NCBI GenBank assembly: GCA_014529385.2
Contig: CM043953.1
Location: forward strand, 68,322,372 to 68,386,371
Direction: 5' to 3'
DNA: 64,000 nt
From: Adiantum capillus-veneris
Taxonomy: Eukaryota; Streptophyta; Polypodiopsida; Polypodiales; Pteridaceae
Program-made: the position numbers and the translations under genes
Notes under the pieces: generated by a model
Database searches by the model: none
What the model saw: the letters and a program-made list of their open reading frames with translations, nothing else
What the model was told of the DNA's origin: nothing
Shown: in pieces, positions 10,986-24,200 of the stretch
Numbering within the stretch: position 1 is the stretch's first letter
How the letters are laid out: every line of letters starts with the position of its first letter

Positions 10986-12640
10986 GCTTCCTCATGCAAC
11001 AACTACCATGGTGCTCAAGGACATCACAAATCGTATGCATACATATTTGCTTGTTCGCAACGTTTGCATCGAAGGCCGCACGTGAGGGTGAGCAGAGGTC
11101 ATCCCAGGAACGTCGTAGCATCGGTGAGATGAATGTTGACGATTCTTCAATATCTTGCCAATACCATCACATATTTGAATAAAACACCCCTTTATGCAAG
11201 GTAACAATATACTTCTTACTTTTGATTGTGTTCTTCTTATCATAAACTTTGAAGTCTAAGGTGTTGCCTCTACTTGTTTTGTAGTGCTTGGCACAAAGGT
11301 TGCTTTTATGCACAAATAGTGAAAGGCTGCAGGTTAGAGAGGCCAAGTGTCACCACTTTTCCTTTAAAACAGTCTTCTTTGTTACATCTTGCAGGTAGGT
11401 GCTTCAAATCCATGCTTATTAGCGGTGGTAGTCTCATCCTAATGTATATTTTTATATTGTTTATTCCCAGCTAGATAGAAATACTTGCAAATTTGTACAA
11501 CATATACTTAAGAAGTGTCTTCAATATATAGCTTGCAAATGTTGAATTCATACATGTTTTTGTTACAAGGTGACCTCTTTCTATGCTAGTTGAGTGGCGT
11601 TGTTTGCAAGAACAGCTCAAGGAACTGGCATAACATGAAGCTTTTACGGTGGCACAAAGCTCTCCTCAGCGGCAATGTGGCTCCCACTACACCAAAAATC
11701 ATTATGCTGACATGAAGAGATCCCTAGTAGGACAATGCAAAAACTTTTCATCAGCAGCAACACACTCTTTCCTAACATGAGGGCACTCCTACCAAAGATA
11801 TTTTTATGTGATAGGTCACCCCAGGAGCATACCATGTCATGGAATGGATGTAAGAACTATGACCACACTCCTCCTTGTAAAGTATTCACAGATGTATGTT
11901 TATCAAAGTTAATGAGAAGAAATTTGGACTTTTTTGTTTGTTGATGTGTAAGAGCACTCTAGGTCTACCATATTCTAGATTGTTTGATAAGTTAAATAAA
12001 ATTTGTAGTCATTTAAAGTGTAAGTTTGTTTTTGTTTGGTAAGATTGTACATGAGTAGACATAATAAAGTACAAGAGATCTTGACGGAATAAGCCTCGAT
12101 TAGATTCCTACCATGCACTTGTGACACCAGACCTCTCCTTGAACCTTTTGATTTCTATCATTGTGGGAAGTCTAAGGGTGGTCTATTTTCAAATTTTTAG
12201 CAATAAATTTTTTTAAAAGGAAATTTTGGTTATTTTAAAGTTTGAACACAGTCTAGGAGTTCATTCTGATTGTTTTCCTTCAGTTTCAATTTTTGATCGA
12301 GGGCACTCCTTGGAAGCCACTTTTAAAGGTGTTAGGGTGAGATTTTGAGAAAGTTTTGTATGTAGGAAATGCAGTCCTTAACACAATAAAAAACATTGGT
12401 TCTCTGAGTATTTTCAGATTCCATGGTTTTAATGTCCGTTCGAGCCCGTAGATTAAGGAAAAAGAAAGAAATGTCTGTTTTACACCATTTTTTAAGAAAT
12501 TGCCAACTTGCACGTTGATTTTTGGAAAATCCGAGTAGGATATGATTTTTTTGCATCACACGATAGTCGAAGAGCGCGACGAGATGAACAAATTTATGTG
12601 AGACAAGCCCAGACAGATTCAGAGCCAATTGAACACTAGA
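10986..12640. other. No recognised feature
   Basis: Interior of the candidate 5.3-kb inverted-repeat element. I see no domain-bearing ORF, RNA gene or clear repeat on either strand. Confidence 0.5.
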
Positions 12641-12654
12641 AGCTTGCGCTTGTT

Positions 12655-13025
12655 TTGGATGGCCAGTTTGCGCGCCCTTGTGGCCCCTCTTGTTGAGGGT
12701 CCCTGGGCCCCTAAAATGACAAGTACAATCTTTTTTTAATGCATGTCCATGAGATAGAACTGAGCAGTTTAATGTGTTCATAGCAACCCCTCCCCCCCCC
12801 CAAATGGCAGATACCTAAACCTTGTATTATGCTTATCAACCATTTTTTACTTCCTTGTGTCCATCCCCTGTTCTTGGAAATATCTTGGTCCCTATTTGTG
12901 CCTGGATGGGCATTCTACGCGCCGTTGTGGTCCCTCTTGTTGAGGGTCTCTGGAGCTTCAAAATGACAAATAGGGGCTTTGTTTTAATGTATGGCCATGA
13001 CATAGAGTTGTAGTGTTTGATGTCC
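12655..13025. repeat. Diverged ~120-bp duplicated block
   Basis: The block around 12655-12780 (CCTCTTGTTGAGGGTC, then AATGACAA, then a CCATGA motif) recurs with about a quarter of bases changed at 12903-13025. A further related piece, ACTTCCTTGTG and TGTTCTTGGAA, occurs near 12848 and again near 13266. No function is apparent. Confidence 0.6.
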
Positions 13026-15199
13026 GGAGTATTCACTATGTCAAATTTTCCTATCATGTCCGTTCACCACAATGGATTGAAAGTAGCCCTTATAGGCCTT
13101 ACCTACACATGTTTCTGTAACTTTACAAGAATATAAATTCCCTTCTGTTGAACACATGTGCTATGTTAGATATACTTTAGTGAACTCGCAAGGTCAAAGG
13201 CCTCACAAATTTTGTGCACTCAGAACATTTAGCACTAGAAATCAACCAAACAAGGAGCCAATTTTTACTTCCTTGTGTTCACCTCATGTTCTTGGAATGT
13301 TTTGGTTAAGCCATTTCTTTGGTATTTAAAACCACATGTGACCCCTATTGTTATAGTATCCGACCAAAGGTTTCTTGATTAGCAGTTATATAGGTTTGAG
13401 TGATACATATCTTCTATGTTAACAATGCATGTATCTATAATTTATGTTTACACTTTCTCTATCCAAATGAGCTACATAGTAAAAATCAAATCCGCAATTC
13501 AACAATTAAGTTCACAAGGTGATAGCTATTGGTATGATCTTTAACAATACCAAATAAATAGCTACCAATAGCGAATGAATAGAGATATTTAAGAAGGTTT
13601 GATACCAAAAACTTGTCAACACTACTCAAAAAGGTGGAAACTCAAAGGCTTTATAATATATATGATAAAACAAGAATCAATAATAATTCACCCCTATATA
13701 TCTACACCTCCATCTCAAGTTGTCATTTCTCTAAGTCAAGCTTCGCATAGGAATAGTATGGAAACAATAACATTTTGGAAAGCAAGAATTTAGCTTTCTC
13801 AACTTTTGAAATGTTGCTATTGATATATATTCAACATCCCCAAATGAGGACATCTTGACAAAGGTTATGATCCACTTAATAAGAATAACCATTAGTGATT
13901 AAACTGAAATCAAAATATTGCATGAATTTCTTCATGGTGGAATGATTAAGACTTGAAACTTCAAACATCTTACAAACAAATCAGAATATCCAAAAAAATC
14001 AACAATATTTCTCAAATCTGTATGAAACTCCAGTAATCTAAATAAAATACTCTCACTCAGTGCGACACCATTTAACAAAAAGAAATATTTATATCGCATT
14101 TATAGAGGAATCCAGCCTCATAAAAATAATTATAAATGGAGACAATGTTGTTGCTGTTAGGCTTCTCTTACAAGTATTTGTCTTTCTCATCTAGAGATTC
14201 ATATACACAAGTATTTGTGTGTCTATGACACTAGGGAAGATAGTAGTACTATAGGGATGGCTTTTTTAAGAGCTCCTAGAGAGTACCTATTGGTTCAAGA
14301 TTCTACAAAAATCCTACTATTCTTATCAAAATCTTTTAACACGGTAGTGAAAGGTTCCTCACGGAACAAAAATAGAGTGATTTCCATCTCTGCACATGGT
14401 TGCTTGCTCATGTCCTCTCAAAACAAGTTGACTCTGTAAGTAAACAACAGATTATGTGAGCACAAAGTTATAAAGTACAAAATGATATCATTCTAATAAT
14501 CTAATGACAACTATACAAAGAATAAATTATAAAAAAAATCTTTGATGACTCTCCATAGATAACACAATTTACTTACATTGTGAGACTCAATCACATGCTA
14601 CAAAACTATAGATGGCGCACCAAAGCCATCAACAAAATAGCACCACCCAATGTTATGAGGTGTGAAGCCTAAACATTGAAAGCCATAAAGAGGTTAATTC
14701 CCTCTAGCATGATAAACTTAAAGATGCAGATGATCTTAAGCTCTGAATGTAAGCTACAAGGGTAGTTTTCTCACCATTCTATCTTTATGTTGGAGATGAA
14801 TCCTTGCAATGCCCATGCACTATTCACACCTCCTGTTCTTGTGGTATGCAAGTCATGTGAGTTGATACTTTTTCCACCTTTGGGAGTAGAGGTTTCCATG
14901 TAGTGCGAGTGAATGAAAGTAGAAGGAGGAGAATCTTGTTTCATGCTGTAATGGAGGTGAGAGAAGGGAGAGGAGCTAGCTTGGTGTGGAACTATGTGGT
15001 GGGCAAGGGGAAGAGATGGGGAAGAAGCTTGCTTGGTGCTACAATGGAGATGGGAGAAAGCTAGTAGAGAGATAATGTTGGACTATAGGGGGTGCATGTG
15101 GTTGTTGCGGCCATGGAGAGCTTGGAAAAGGGTTTGTAGAGAGAGAAAATCACTTTTAGCTATAGAATAGGTTTGGAAAGACTTTGGAGGGTGGAAAAT
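13026..15199. other. AT-rich sequence without recognised genes
   Basis: No ORF above about 75 codons resembles a known protein. 14930-15110 is purine-rich with repeated GGAGATGGGAGAA-like phrases. Nothing else is supportable. Confidence 0.5.
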
Positions 15200-15604
15200 G
15201 ATGTTTTGAAATTTTTTGAAAAAATTTAATTTTTTGGAATTTTTTAGTGCACGTTTTTGACTTTTGGAGGTCAAAAATACTTTTTTGACCATGAAATAGG
15301 TTAGGGGACCTTTTAAGGAGGGAAAACTTGAAATTTGAAATTTTGAAATTTTTAGTGTATTTTTAAATCTGGGCCAAAAAGTGGGGGAAAAAAGGTCAAA
15401 GTGGTCCCCCCCCCCCCCCTCCCTTTCCCCTAGCCACCTCCCTTACCTTCTCACTAGGTAAGAGGCCATTAAGAGGTGTAAGGCTACCTTGTCCCCCTAC
15501 TTTTTTGAGGGTATAGAGTGTGTCCACCACCCTCTTCCTATTGGCTGGCCTCTAATTAACCTTAATCCCAAAGGGCCCCTAGAGGGTTCATATTTTTCCT
15601 AATG

Positions 15605-15926
15605 ATGAGTAGCTGGAGTACTCTTTCTCTCTAATCTCTGCGTGCCAGTAAGCAACTGCATGGAGTAGCAATATTCAATAAGCCAACAGTTTGGAGACTA
15701 GCCAACATAACCCAGCGCCAGCTCATTAGTTGAAGGAGAGTGCACACGGATGCCTTTCTTTTATTAGAGTTGAGGGTCGAGCATGCTATTTACTGCACAT
15801 CGTTCCTACTACAGACGGAGAGCAGCTGGAGTTTTGAGATTTCCCGACCGTTCCTGCTGCAACTTAGGTGCCTTCACAACGTTTTCACGGCTGAGGACAA
15901 GAGGCGTGCTTCAGGGCAGATGCAGT

Positions 15927-15978
<52 letters not shown>

Positions 15979-16403
15979 ACAGAGGTGGGTTGCTTTAAGG
16001 TCGAGCCCGATCCAGCATGTTGTGGGTCTCTACGACAAGGCGCAGCTGGAGATTGGAGGTTTCCTGACCGTTCTTGCTGGTTTCTCTGGTTTCTCTGCCG
16101 CTTTGATTGCACGGCCTTGGCGGCTCTTCATGGCCTTCTCGACTTGCACGGTGATGGGGCTTGCACGCACTGCCACGCACCCTTTGATGCAAGTTCCATT
16201 CCACAAGAAAAACCATACGACCTCCGCGGCTCAGTCCGACGGTTACCAAACAGGAGCACCTTTGTTCTCTCCGCAACTCTTCCCTCTAAATAAAGCTGAG
16301 CTCCAACGATGAGGTACGTGGGCTCGGTCTCGCTCGGTCTCCCCGACCCAAATACAATTGTTCTCTCTCTGTCTCTGTGTGTGTGTGCGTGTGTGCGTGT
16401 GTG
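15605..16403. other. Low-complexity region with a 37-bp C run and a duplicated ~50-bp phrase
   Basis: A C homopolymer spans about 15928-15964 and is followed by a short CA tract. The phrase CAGCTGGAG...TTTCC(C/T)GACCGTTC appears near 15823 and again near 16043. An open frame at 15985-16293 resembles no family I know. Confidence 0.6.
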
Positions 16404-16530
16404 CAGTTATCCACAGCCCAACTCTTCTCTCTCCTATGCCATTTTCACACATGCAGGCAATGCGACTCTTCACGGGCAGCCCAACCGTTCTCTGTAGTCT
16501 GCAGGGACTCATCAAACAACCCAAGTTATC

Positions 16531-16619
<89 letters not shown>

Positions 16620-16860
16620 TTTCACATAGACAGATAATGCGGCTCTTAACGCACAACCCACCTAGCCTTCTCTGGCATTTTCAAGGACTCATCAATCAAC
16701 CCAACTCTCTCTCTCTCTCTCTCTCTCTCTAGCATTTCTCTTCCTCCTGTCCTCGCCCTTCACCTTCCATTTGAATTTTAGCTTTTCCCCCTTGGCCTAT
16801 TTCCTCTCTCTCTAGCACTGGGGGACAGCGCAGTCAAGACAGAGAGAAGGAGAGACGTGC

Positions 16861-17533
16861 TGGCGAGAGTGTTCGGGAAAAATCATTTTTTCTAACATAC
16901 AAAATTCCTATCCTTAATTTTTTCAAGAGGAAATTGCAAAAAGATGGGTTAATTTTTTAGGTTTTTATACTATTTTTTTCTATTTTGGTGCGGAATTTCT
17001 CCTTTTCCCCTTGCCCTCAACCGGCACTTTTGAAATTGAAAACGGCACGATATTAAGCTTAGACACATTTTTTCCGAACATTGGACAGAGGCAGCCATCG
17101 AGCATGGGCAAGGTTAACCGAAGAAAATACACGCAAACTTGAAAGAGGCCGTCGAGTAGTAGTAGTTAGAGGCTTGGAGCTCAAGTAGGGGACTATATTC
17201 AAGCTTTTAGGGTATGTGCTTTCTTAGTCAAGGCATGTGGAGAGCATCAAAGTTTGTTCAAAATACACCCAATATATAGTCGTAAACTCCCAAAATGCAT
17301 AAATTGTCTTCTTTTGCTAGGTATTTTGTGACAAATCACATGTTAAGCACTCAAAAAAGGATCTCAATTGTCAAAAAAGAAAAGACTATAAAATTTTGAA
17401 CAATCCAACAAAAGCAGATACAATGGTATTTTGGCTCTCGAGTCAGTAGTCTAGATGCATGAGGCAGCCCGTTTTATCAACGAGGAATGGTAGCCTTGGT
17501 GATGGTTCTCGAATCAGGTAGTCCATAACATGC
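16861..17533 (+). repeat. 670-bp repeat, copy 1
   Basis: Begins TGGCGAGAGTGTTCGGG and ends GTAGTCCATAACATGC. It is 673 bp. It contains a run of G-poor sequence (TTTTTTCTAACATACAAAA) and GAGTAGTAGTAGTTAGAGG near its middle. Confidence 0.9.
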
Positions 17534-18203
17534 TGGCCAGAGTGTTCGGGACAAATCATTTTTTGTATCATACAAAATTCCTGTCCTTATTTTTTTAAAG
17601 AGGAAATTGCAAAAAATTGGGTTAATTTTTTAGGTTTTTATACTATTTTTTTCTTTGGTGCGGAATTTCTCCTTTTCCCCTTGCCCTCAACCGGCACTTT
17701 TGAAATTGAAAACGGCATGATATTAAACTTAGACACATTTTTTCCGAACATTGGAGAGAGGCTACCATCGAGCATGGGCAGGGCTAACCAAAGAAAATAC
17801 AGGCAAACTTGAAAGAGGCCGTCGAGTAGTAGTAGTTCGAGGCTTGGAGCTCAAGTAGGGGACTATATTCAAGCTTTTAGGGTATGTGCTTTCTTAGTCA
17901 AGGCATGTGGAGAGCATCAAAGTTTGTTCAAAATACACCCAATATATAGTCGTAAACTCCCAAAATGCATAAATTGTCTTCTTTTGCGAGGTATTTTGTG
18001 ACAAATCACATGTTAAGCACTCAAAAAAGGATCTCAATCGTCAAAAAGGAAAAGATTAGAAAATTTTGAACAGTCCAACAAAAGTAGATACAAAGGTATT
18101 GTGGCTCTCGAGTCAGTAGTCTAGATGCATGAGGCGGCCCGTTTTATTAACGAGGAATGGTAGCCTTCGTGATGGTTCTCGAATCATGTAGTCCATAACG
18201 TGT
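17534..18203 (+). repeat. 670-bp repeat, copy 2
   Basis: Begins TGGCCAGAGTGTTCGGG. Compared with copy 1 it has a short deletion (TCTATT lost near 17650) and scattered substitutions. Confidence 0.9.
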
Positions 18204-18876
18204 TGGCCAAAGTGTTCGGGATAAATCATTTTTTCTAACATACAAAATTCCTGTCCTTATTTTTTTCAAAAGGAAATTGCAAAAAATTGGGTTAATTTTT
18301 TAGTTTTTTATACTATTTTTTTCTATTTTGGTGCGGAATTTCTCCTTTTCCCCTTGTCCTCAACCGGCACTTTTGAAATTGAAAACAACATGATATTAAG
18401 CTTAGACACATTTTTTCCGAACATTGGAGAGAGGCAGCCATCGAGCATGGGCAGGGCTAACCGAAGAAAATACAGGCAAACTTGAAAGAGGCCGTCGAGT
18501 AGTAGTAGTTAGAGGCTTGGAGCTCAAGTAGAGGACTATATTCAAGCTTTTAGGGTATGTGCTTTCTTAGTCAAGGCATGTGGAGAGCATCAAAGTTTGT
18601 TCAGAATACACCCAATATATAGTCGTAAACTCCCAAAATGCATAAATTGTCTTCTTTTGCGAGGTATTTTGTGACAAATCACATGTTAAGCACTCAAAAA
18701 AGGATCTCAATTGTCAAAAAGGAAAAGACTAGAAAATTTTGAACAGTCCAACAAAAGTAGATACAATGGTATTTTGGCTCTCGTGTCAGTAGTCTAGATG
18801 CATGAGGCGGCCTGTTTTATTAACGAGGAATGGTAGCCTTGGTGATGGTTCTCGAATCAGGTAGTCCATAACGTGC
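18204..18876 (+). repeat. 670-bp repeat, copy 3
   Basis: Begins TGGCCAAAGTGTTCGGG. It retains the TCTATT block of copy 1 and is otherwise close to copies 2 and 4. Confidence 0.9.
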
Positions 18877-19530
18877 TGGCTAGAGTGTTCGGGAAAAATC
18901 ATTTTTTCTAACATACAAAATTCCTGTCCTTATTTTTTTCAAGAGGAAATTGCAAAAAATTGGGTTAATTTTTTAGGTTTTTATACTATTTTTTTATATT
19001 TTGGTGCGGAATTTCTCCTTTTCCCCTTGCCCTCAACTGGCACTTTTGAAATTGAAAACGACATGATATTAAGCTTAGACACATTTTTCCAAAAATTGGA
19101 GAGAGGCAGCCATCAAGCATGGGCGGGGCTAACCGAAGAAAATACAAGCAAACTTGAAAGAGGCCGTCGTTAGAGGCTTGGAGCTCAAGTAGGGGACTAT
19201 ATTCAAGCTTTTAGGATATGTGCTTTCTTAGTCAAGGATGTGGAGAGCATCAAAGTTTGCTCAAAATACACCCAATATATAGTCGTAAACTCCCAAAATG
19301 CATAAATTGTCTTCTTTTGCGAGGTATTTTGTGACAAATCACATGTTAAGCACTCAAAAAAGGATCTCAATTGTCAAAAAGGAAAAGATTAGAAAATTTT
19401 GATCAATCCAACAAAAGTAGATACAACGGTATTTTGGCTCTTGAGTCAGGTAGTCTAGATGCATGAGGCGGCCGGTTTTATTAACGAGGAATGGTAGCCT
19501 TGGTGATGGTTCTCGAATGAGGTAGTCCAT
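18877..19530 (+). repeat. 670-bp repeat, copy 4
   Basis: Begins TGGCTAGAGTGTTCGGG and is about 654 bp. It lacks the GAGTAGTAGTA block near 19170 that the others carry. It leads straight into the 245-bp tail instead of another copy. Confidence 0.9.
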
Positions 19531-19564
19531 ATGGGTGAATAGGTGAGAGACTCCAAGTAGGAGA

Positions 19565-19601
<37 letters not shown>

Positions 19602-19780
19602 CTGAAATGAAATGAAATATTAACGTTTTCAAAACCAAAGTGACCTATGAGACAAAAGAGTTTACAAATAGTGAATCTGACACAATGTCTGTGTACAAGA
19701 CTAAAAAAGTGAAAGTTGAGCTAAAGTGAAATGGGATGAAATGAAATGAAAGGCTGAGATGTTGGGATCAAGATCCTCTC

Positions 19781-19838
<58 letters not shown>

Positions 19839-20004
19839 GTTAGCCACAACCCAACTCTTCTCTCTCCTATGCCATTTTCACACATGCAGGCAATGCGACT
19901 CATCATGGGCAGCCCAACCGTTCTCTGTAGTCTGCAGGGACTCATCAGACAACCCAAGTTATCCAAAACTCTCTCTCTCTCTCTCTCACTCTCTCTCTCT
20001 CTCA

Positions 20005-20046
<42 letters not shown>

Positions 20047-20141
20047 AACACACACAATTTTCACATAGACAGATAATGCGGCTCTTAACGCACAACCCAC
20101 CTAGCCTTCTCTGGCATTTTCATGGACTCATCAATCAACCC

Positions 20142-20182
<41 letters not shown>

Positions 20183-20311
20183 GCATTTCTCTTCCTCCTG
20201 TCCTAGCCCTTCACCTTCCATTTGACTTTTAGCTTTTGCCCCTTGGCCTATTTCCTCTCTCACTAGCACAGGGGGACAACGCAGTCAAGACAGAGAGAAG
20301 GAGAGACGTGC

Positions 20312-20980
20312 TGGCCAGAGTGTTCGGGAAAAATCATTTTTTCTAACATACAAAATTCCTATCCTTAATTTTTTCAAGAGGAAATTGCAAAAAATTGGAT
20401 TAATTTTTTAGGTTTTTAAACTATTTTTTGTCTATTTTGGTGCGGAATTTCTCCTTTTCCCCTTTCCCTGAATCAGGACTTTTGAAATTGAAAACGGCAT
20501 GATATTAAGCTTAGACACATTTTTTCCGAACATTGGAGAGAGGCAGCCATCGAGCATGGGCAGCGCTAACCGAAGAAAATACTAGCAAACTTGAAAGAGG
20601 CTGTCGAGTAGTAGTAGTTAGAGGCTTAGAGCTCAAGTAGGGGACTATATTCAAGCTTTTAGGACATGTGCTTTCTTAGTCAAGGCATGTGGAGAGCATC
20701 GAAGTTTGCTCAAAATACACCCAATATATAGTCGTAAACTCCCAAAATGCATAAATTGTTTTCTTTTGCGAGGTATTTTGTGACAAATCACATGTTAAGC
20801 ACTCAAAAAAGGAACTCAATTGTCAAAAAGAAAAAGATTAGAAAGTTTTGAACAATCCAACAAAAGTAGATACAACGGTATGTTGGCTCTCAAGTCAGGT
20901 AGTCTAGATGCATGAGGCGGCCCGTTTTATTAACGAGGAATGGTAGCCTTGGTGATGGTTCTCGAATCAGGTAGTCCATA
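20312..20980 (+). repeat. 670-bp repeat, copy 5
   Basis: Begins TGGCCAGAGTGTTCGGG and is followed by the same 245-bp tail as copy 4. It is the sole repeat copy in the second large unit. Its GTAGTCCATATGGGTG junction matches that of copy 4. Confidence 0.9.
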
Positions 20981-21224
20981 TGGGTGAATAGGTGAGAGAC
21001 TCCAAGTAGGAGGGAAGTACACACGCACACACACACACACACACACAACTGAAATGAAATGAAATATTAACGTCTTCAAAACCAAAGTGACCTATGAGAC
21101 AAAAGAGTTTACAAATAGTGAATCTGACACAATGTCTGTGTACAAGACTAAAAAACTGAAAGTTGAGCTAAAGTGAAATGGGATGAAATGAAATGAAAGG
21201 CTGAGATGTTGGGATCAAGATCCT

Positions 21225-24200
21225 ATCTTATGATATCCAAAATCGCTCTTTGGCGAAGCTCATCAATACTCTCCTTAGTGTGAGTACACTGACTGTGCGT
21301 CGCCCATGTCGTGTCAGAACAATCCGAACCCTCTGATGCAGCTTCCACCGATGTCTTGAGGACCTTCGCAGTCATGGGCATCTGGATCTCCCAAGCTCAG
21401 TGGGCCTGTCAGTCAGTGTACCTGTGGTACAGGTGGACTCTAAAGTCTGTTGTGATGCTTGCTCATCTGAATGACGCATATTGTAGTCTGAAGAAATCAA
21501 TAATCTCTCTCTGTGAGTGTCTCCTGCTGTCGGGTCTCCTCAAGAGGCTCTCCCTATGGCTGTGCAGCTCCAATAAAAATAGTCCAAGGCATCTCTGATC
21601 GTGGTATCTCATAACTTTGGCCAATGGTCCAAAACCCTCTTTGAATAGGCAGTGGAAGCAAGGGGTTTGAGGGTACGAGGGGCCATGCCGCTGCCAAAGG
21701 CGACGCCGTTTTACTAGTTTATATAAAGGGTAGTAGGAAGGAGGAGAGAGAGCATTCACCTACTCCTTTTCTTATTAAAAAGGAAGCATCTTTACATATT
21801 CCCTTCAATTTATCAATTTCAAAGTCAACCACAGCTATTGATTATACAATTGTTAATTTGTGTCTTTAACAATGCAAGTAGGGAAACAAATTATATTTCG
21901 ACATGGAGAGCAAGCCGCGTTGGTGGGTGATAATCATGTTTTATTTTTTACAATTAGAGTTTTGATGTGTATGGGAGTGTGTGAGTCACTTGCTTCCACA
22001 CTGTAAAATGCGCTCAGTTGCTCTCATGCTATACATCAACACAATCCGATTTAAAGAAAAAAAAAATCTATTTTTCAATTAAGAAAGCAAAGGCAATAAC
22101 TCACATTCTATTTTAGATGTTGCTAGTGATCCATACTATATATAAAGGGGGTAGGGATTCCGAGAGTCTCTCCCCCCCCCCACGTGTCTCTCTGTCCAAG
22201 ACTAGTGTGTTTAAAATGAGATAGTAACATGTGCACATAAACCACTTAGATATTAACAATTAATATAAGTCAGCGACCACTCAAATCCACCATAACAATA
22301 AAGCTACCATATATCAACCAAAAAAAAAAAGCGTTGAGACAAAAAAAATAGGACAATTAATTGCAAAATGATAACTTATTAAAATAACATTGTGTATTTT
22401 TTCATAGAATCTCTATTATTCAATGTAAGTGCCAGGCTAAATTGACTTTTGATTGTGGACCTTTTATTTGAATCTCATTATATTTTTTAGACGCTAGCTT
22501 TGGACAAAGTAGGTTAGTGACCCATTAAGACCCCCAGTTAATGCAAAACAACTACCCGTTGCTCCAACACATGAAACACATGGGCATGTGCAGTTAGCTG
22601 ACAATTATCATTTATCTTAGGTATGTCTTACTGTATCACCATGGTGCCAATAGAAAACGATTGAAACAAAGAATACAAATGTACAAACTCCACATCTCTT
22701 TCATATTATTTGTAAAAATTCTCTAGACGCCCAAGTTCTTCAATCTCTGTTAAGCTGATTGCTAAATAGCCAAAAGTGTCACGTTTCTTCACTATTCTTT
22801 ATCTAGAGCAATGATTTTTTTCTTCTCCTCTTGCTCTATCTATAAGAAAAAAAGAAACGTGCGGCAAGTCGAATCACTTCCCTCTTAGGCTTCGCATTGC
22901 AAAGTTTAGGGAAGATGATTGCTTTTTGAACGGGAAAAAGGAGAAACTGGTCTCCACGGATCATCTCCTTGAGGACCCATTGTCATGTTGTAGCACGTGA
23001 GTAATGTGAAATAGTGTGAAAAATAATTTTCTTATGTATTTTCTTATGTGGTACAAAGTGCCATAATGTACATACTGTGATACATGCCGAAAGTGGATGC
23101 AATGGTCGTATTCATGTACATATCTTATCGGGGAGATGAGGCCTTGGACGTGGCACTGTTGCGTGTTTGATACAGTGAAACATGCTTAATTTGGTTTAGA
23201 AACGTACAAATATCAAGTGTTTCGAAGTGGCACGCTCATTTTGCATACAAAGTTCAATTGAGGCGATCTCGATCAATACTAGTAGGTTTAATGCGTGGCC
23301 GTAAAAGATGTGTCCAAAGTCCTTGCCAAGTGGGAAAATGAGTTTCAACATGAAATTTGAGAGAAAAAAATCATAAATTTAGGGATTCTTTCTAGCTCTT
23401 TTGGGTATATTACGAGAAAAAAAAAGTATTTGAAGCATAAATTTAGGGCTTTTCTCAAGGTGAAAGAGGACCATATTTGTGTTGTATTTATACGCATGTT
23501 CCTTAAAATTTATATGCATAAAACGGTATTATACATTGTGAGCGGGATGGAAACACACAGAACGCCTCTATAACGATCCGACACACACTCTTGGGAAGAT
23601 ACACACACACACACTATGGGGCACCACTCGGCTTACACAACACACTTGGCTGAGACAGGGAACACACCTATGGAGTGAGTGGAGAGAGACTATCCACTTA
23701 TCCACTCCACACAGAGACACACACACTCACACACACCCAAAAAAACTCAGCTCAAAAGAGAAGAACTTCTGATGTTTAGATACAAATGAGCTTGGGCCAA
23801 CACCAATGGGGCAAAAAGCTCACACAATATGGGTAAAAGATAGCAGATACAATCACAAATTGGAGCAGAAGCTTCGCTCATAGAAGAAACTTACACAGCA
23901 AAAACAGCACAAAAAGAGTGAGGAATTTGGCAAAATGGATAGCGCCATCGCGTCCGGAACGGCCCAAAACCCCAATCTACAATGTCAAAGTGCTCAAATC
24001 CGACCTCGGATGAGCAGTTTACGGCCAAAATAGGCTCCAAAAACCCCAAAAACACACCTGCGGCTGTTCCTCCTCTCTTCTCCACGTTTTTTTCTAGTCT
24101 TCTCTCAGTTTTTTCAGTTCCCACACTTAGCTTTATTACTTGGGCACCCTTGGCCTTTTAGATGACCTCAAACGGACCCCGAACAGGCCAAAAACTGAGC

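Larger units (their letters stand above)
10331..15604. mobile_element. Candidate 5.3-kb element with diverged terminal inverted repeats (CATTAGGA ends)
   Basis: The left end, CATTAGGAGAAATATGAACC, is inverted at the right end with one mismatch over 20 bp. Inside, further blocks match in inverted orientation: GGGATTAAGG(A/T)TAAT near both ends, GACAAGG, and the T/A-rich stretches near 10570-10720 and 15200-15380. The interior has no recognisable transposase. No convincing target-site duplication flanks it. The same CATTAGGA ends bound the 427-bp MITE at 59518-59944, which supports a DNA transposon reading. Alternatives are two independent related insertions in opposite orientation. Confidence 0.4.
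16404..21224. repeat. Higher-order tandem array: two large units built from head, ~670-bp repeat(s) and tail
   Basis: Large unit 1 is 16404-19777: a head of microsatellite-rich sequence (16404-16860), four copies of a ~670-bp sequence and a 245-bp tail (19531-19777). Large unit 2 is 19837-21224: the same head (19837-20311), one copy (20312-20980) and the same tail (20981-21224). All copies are in the same orientation and highly similar, so the array is recent. No ORF is conserved across copies, so the unit looks non-coding. The nature of the unit is unknown; it could be an LTR or a tandem-repeat-bearing part of a non-autonomous element. Confidence 0.9.

Noticed and set aside
15740-16312. 190-codon ORF
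   Set aside because: Its length depends on crossing a C homopolymer and CA repeat; the remainder has no recognisable domain and contains a duplicated phrase.
16861-20980. Multi-copy structural RNA or rDNA spacer
   Set aside because: The ~670-bp units show no rRNA, 5S or tRNA sequence that I recognise and no conserved promoter; kept as an unclassified tandem repeat.
21311-21759. Two opposing ORFs of ~95 codons
   Set aside because: Neither resembles a known family, and they overlap on opposite strands in sequence with LTR-like promoter motifs. Not supported as genes.
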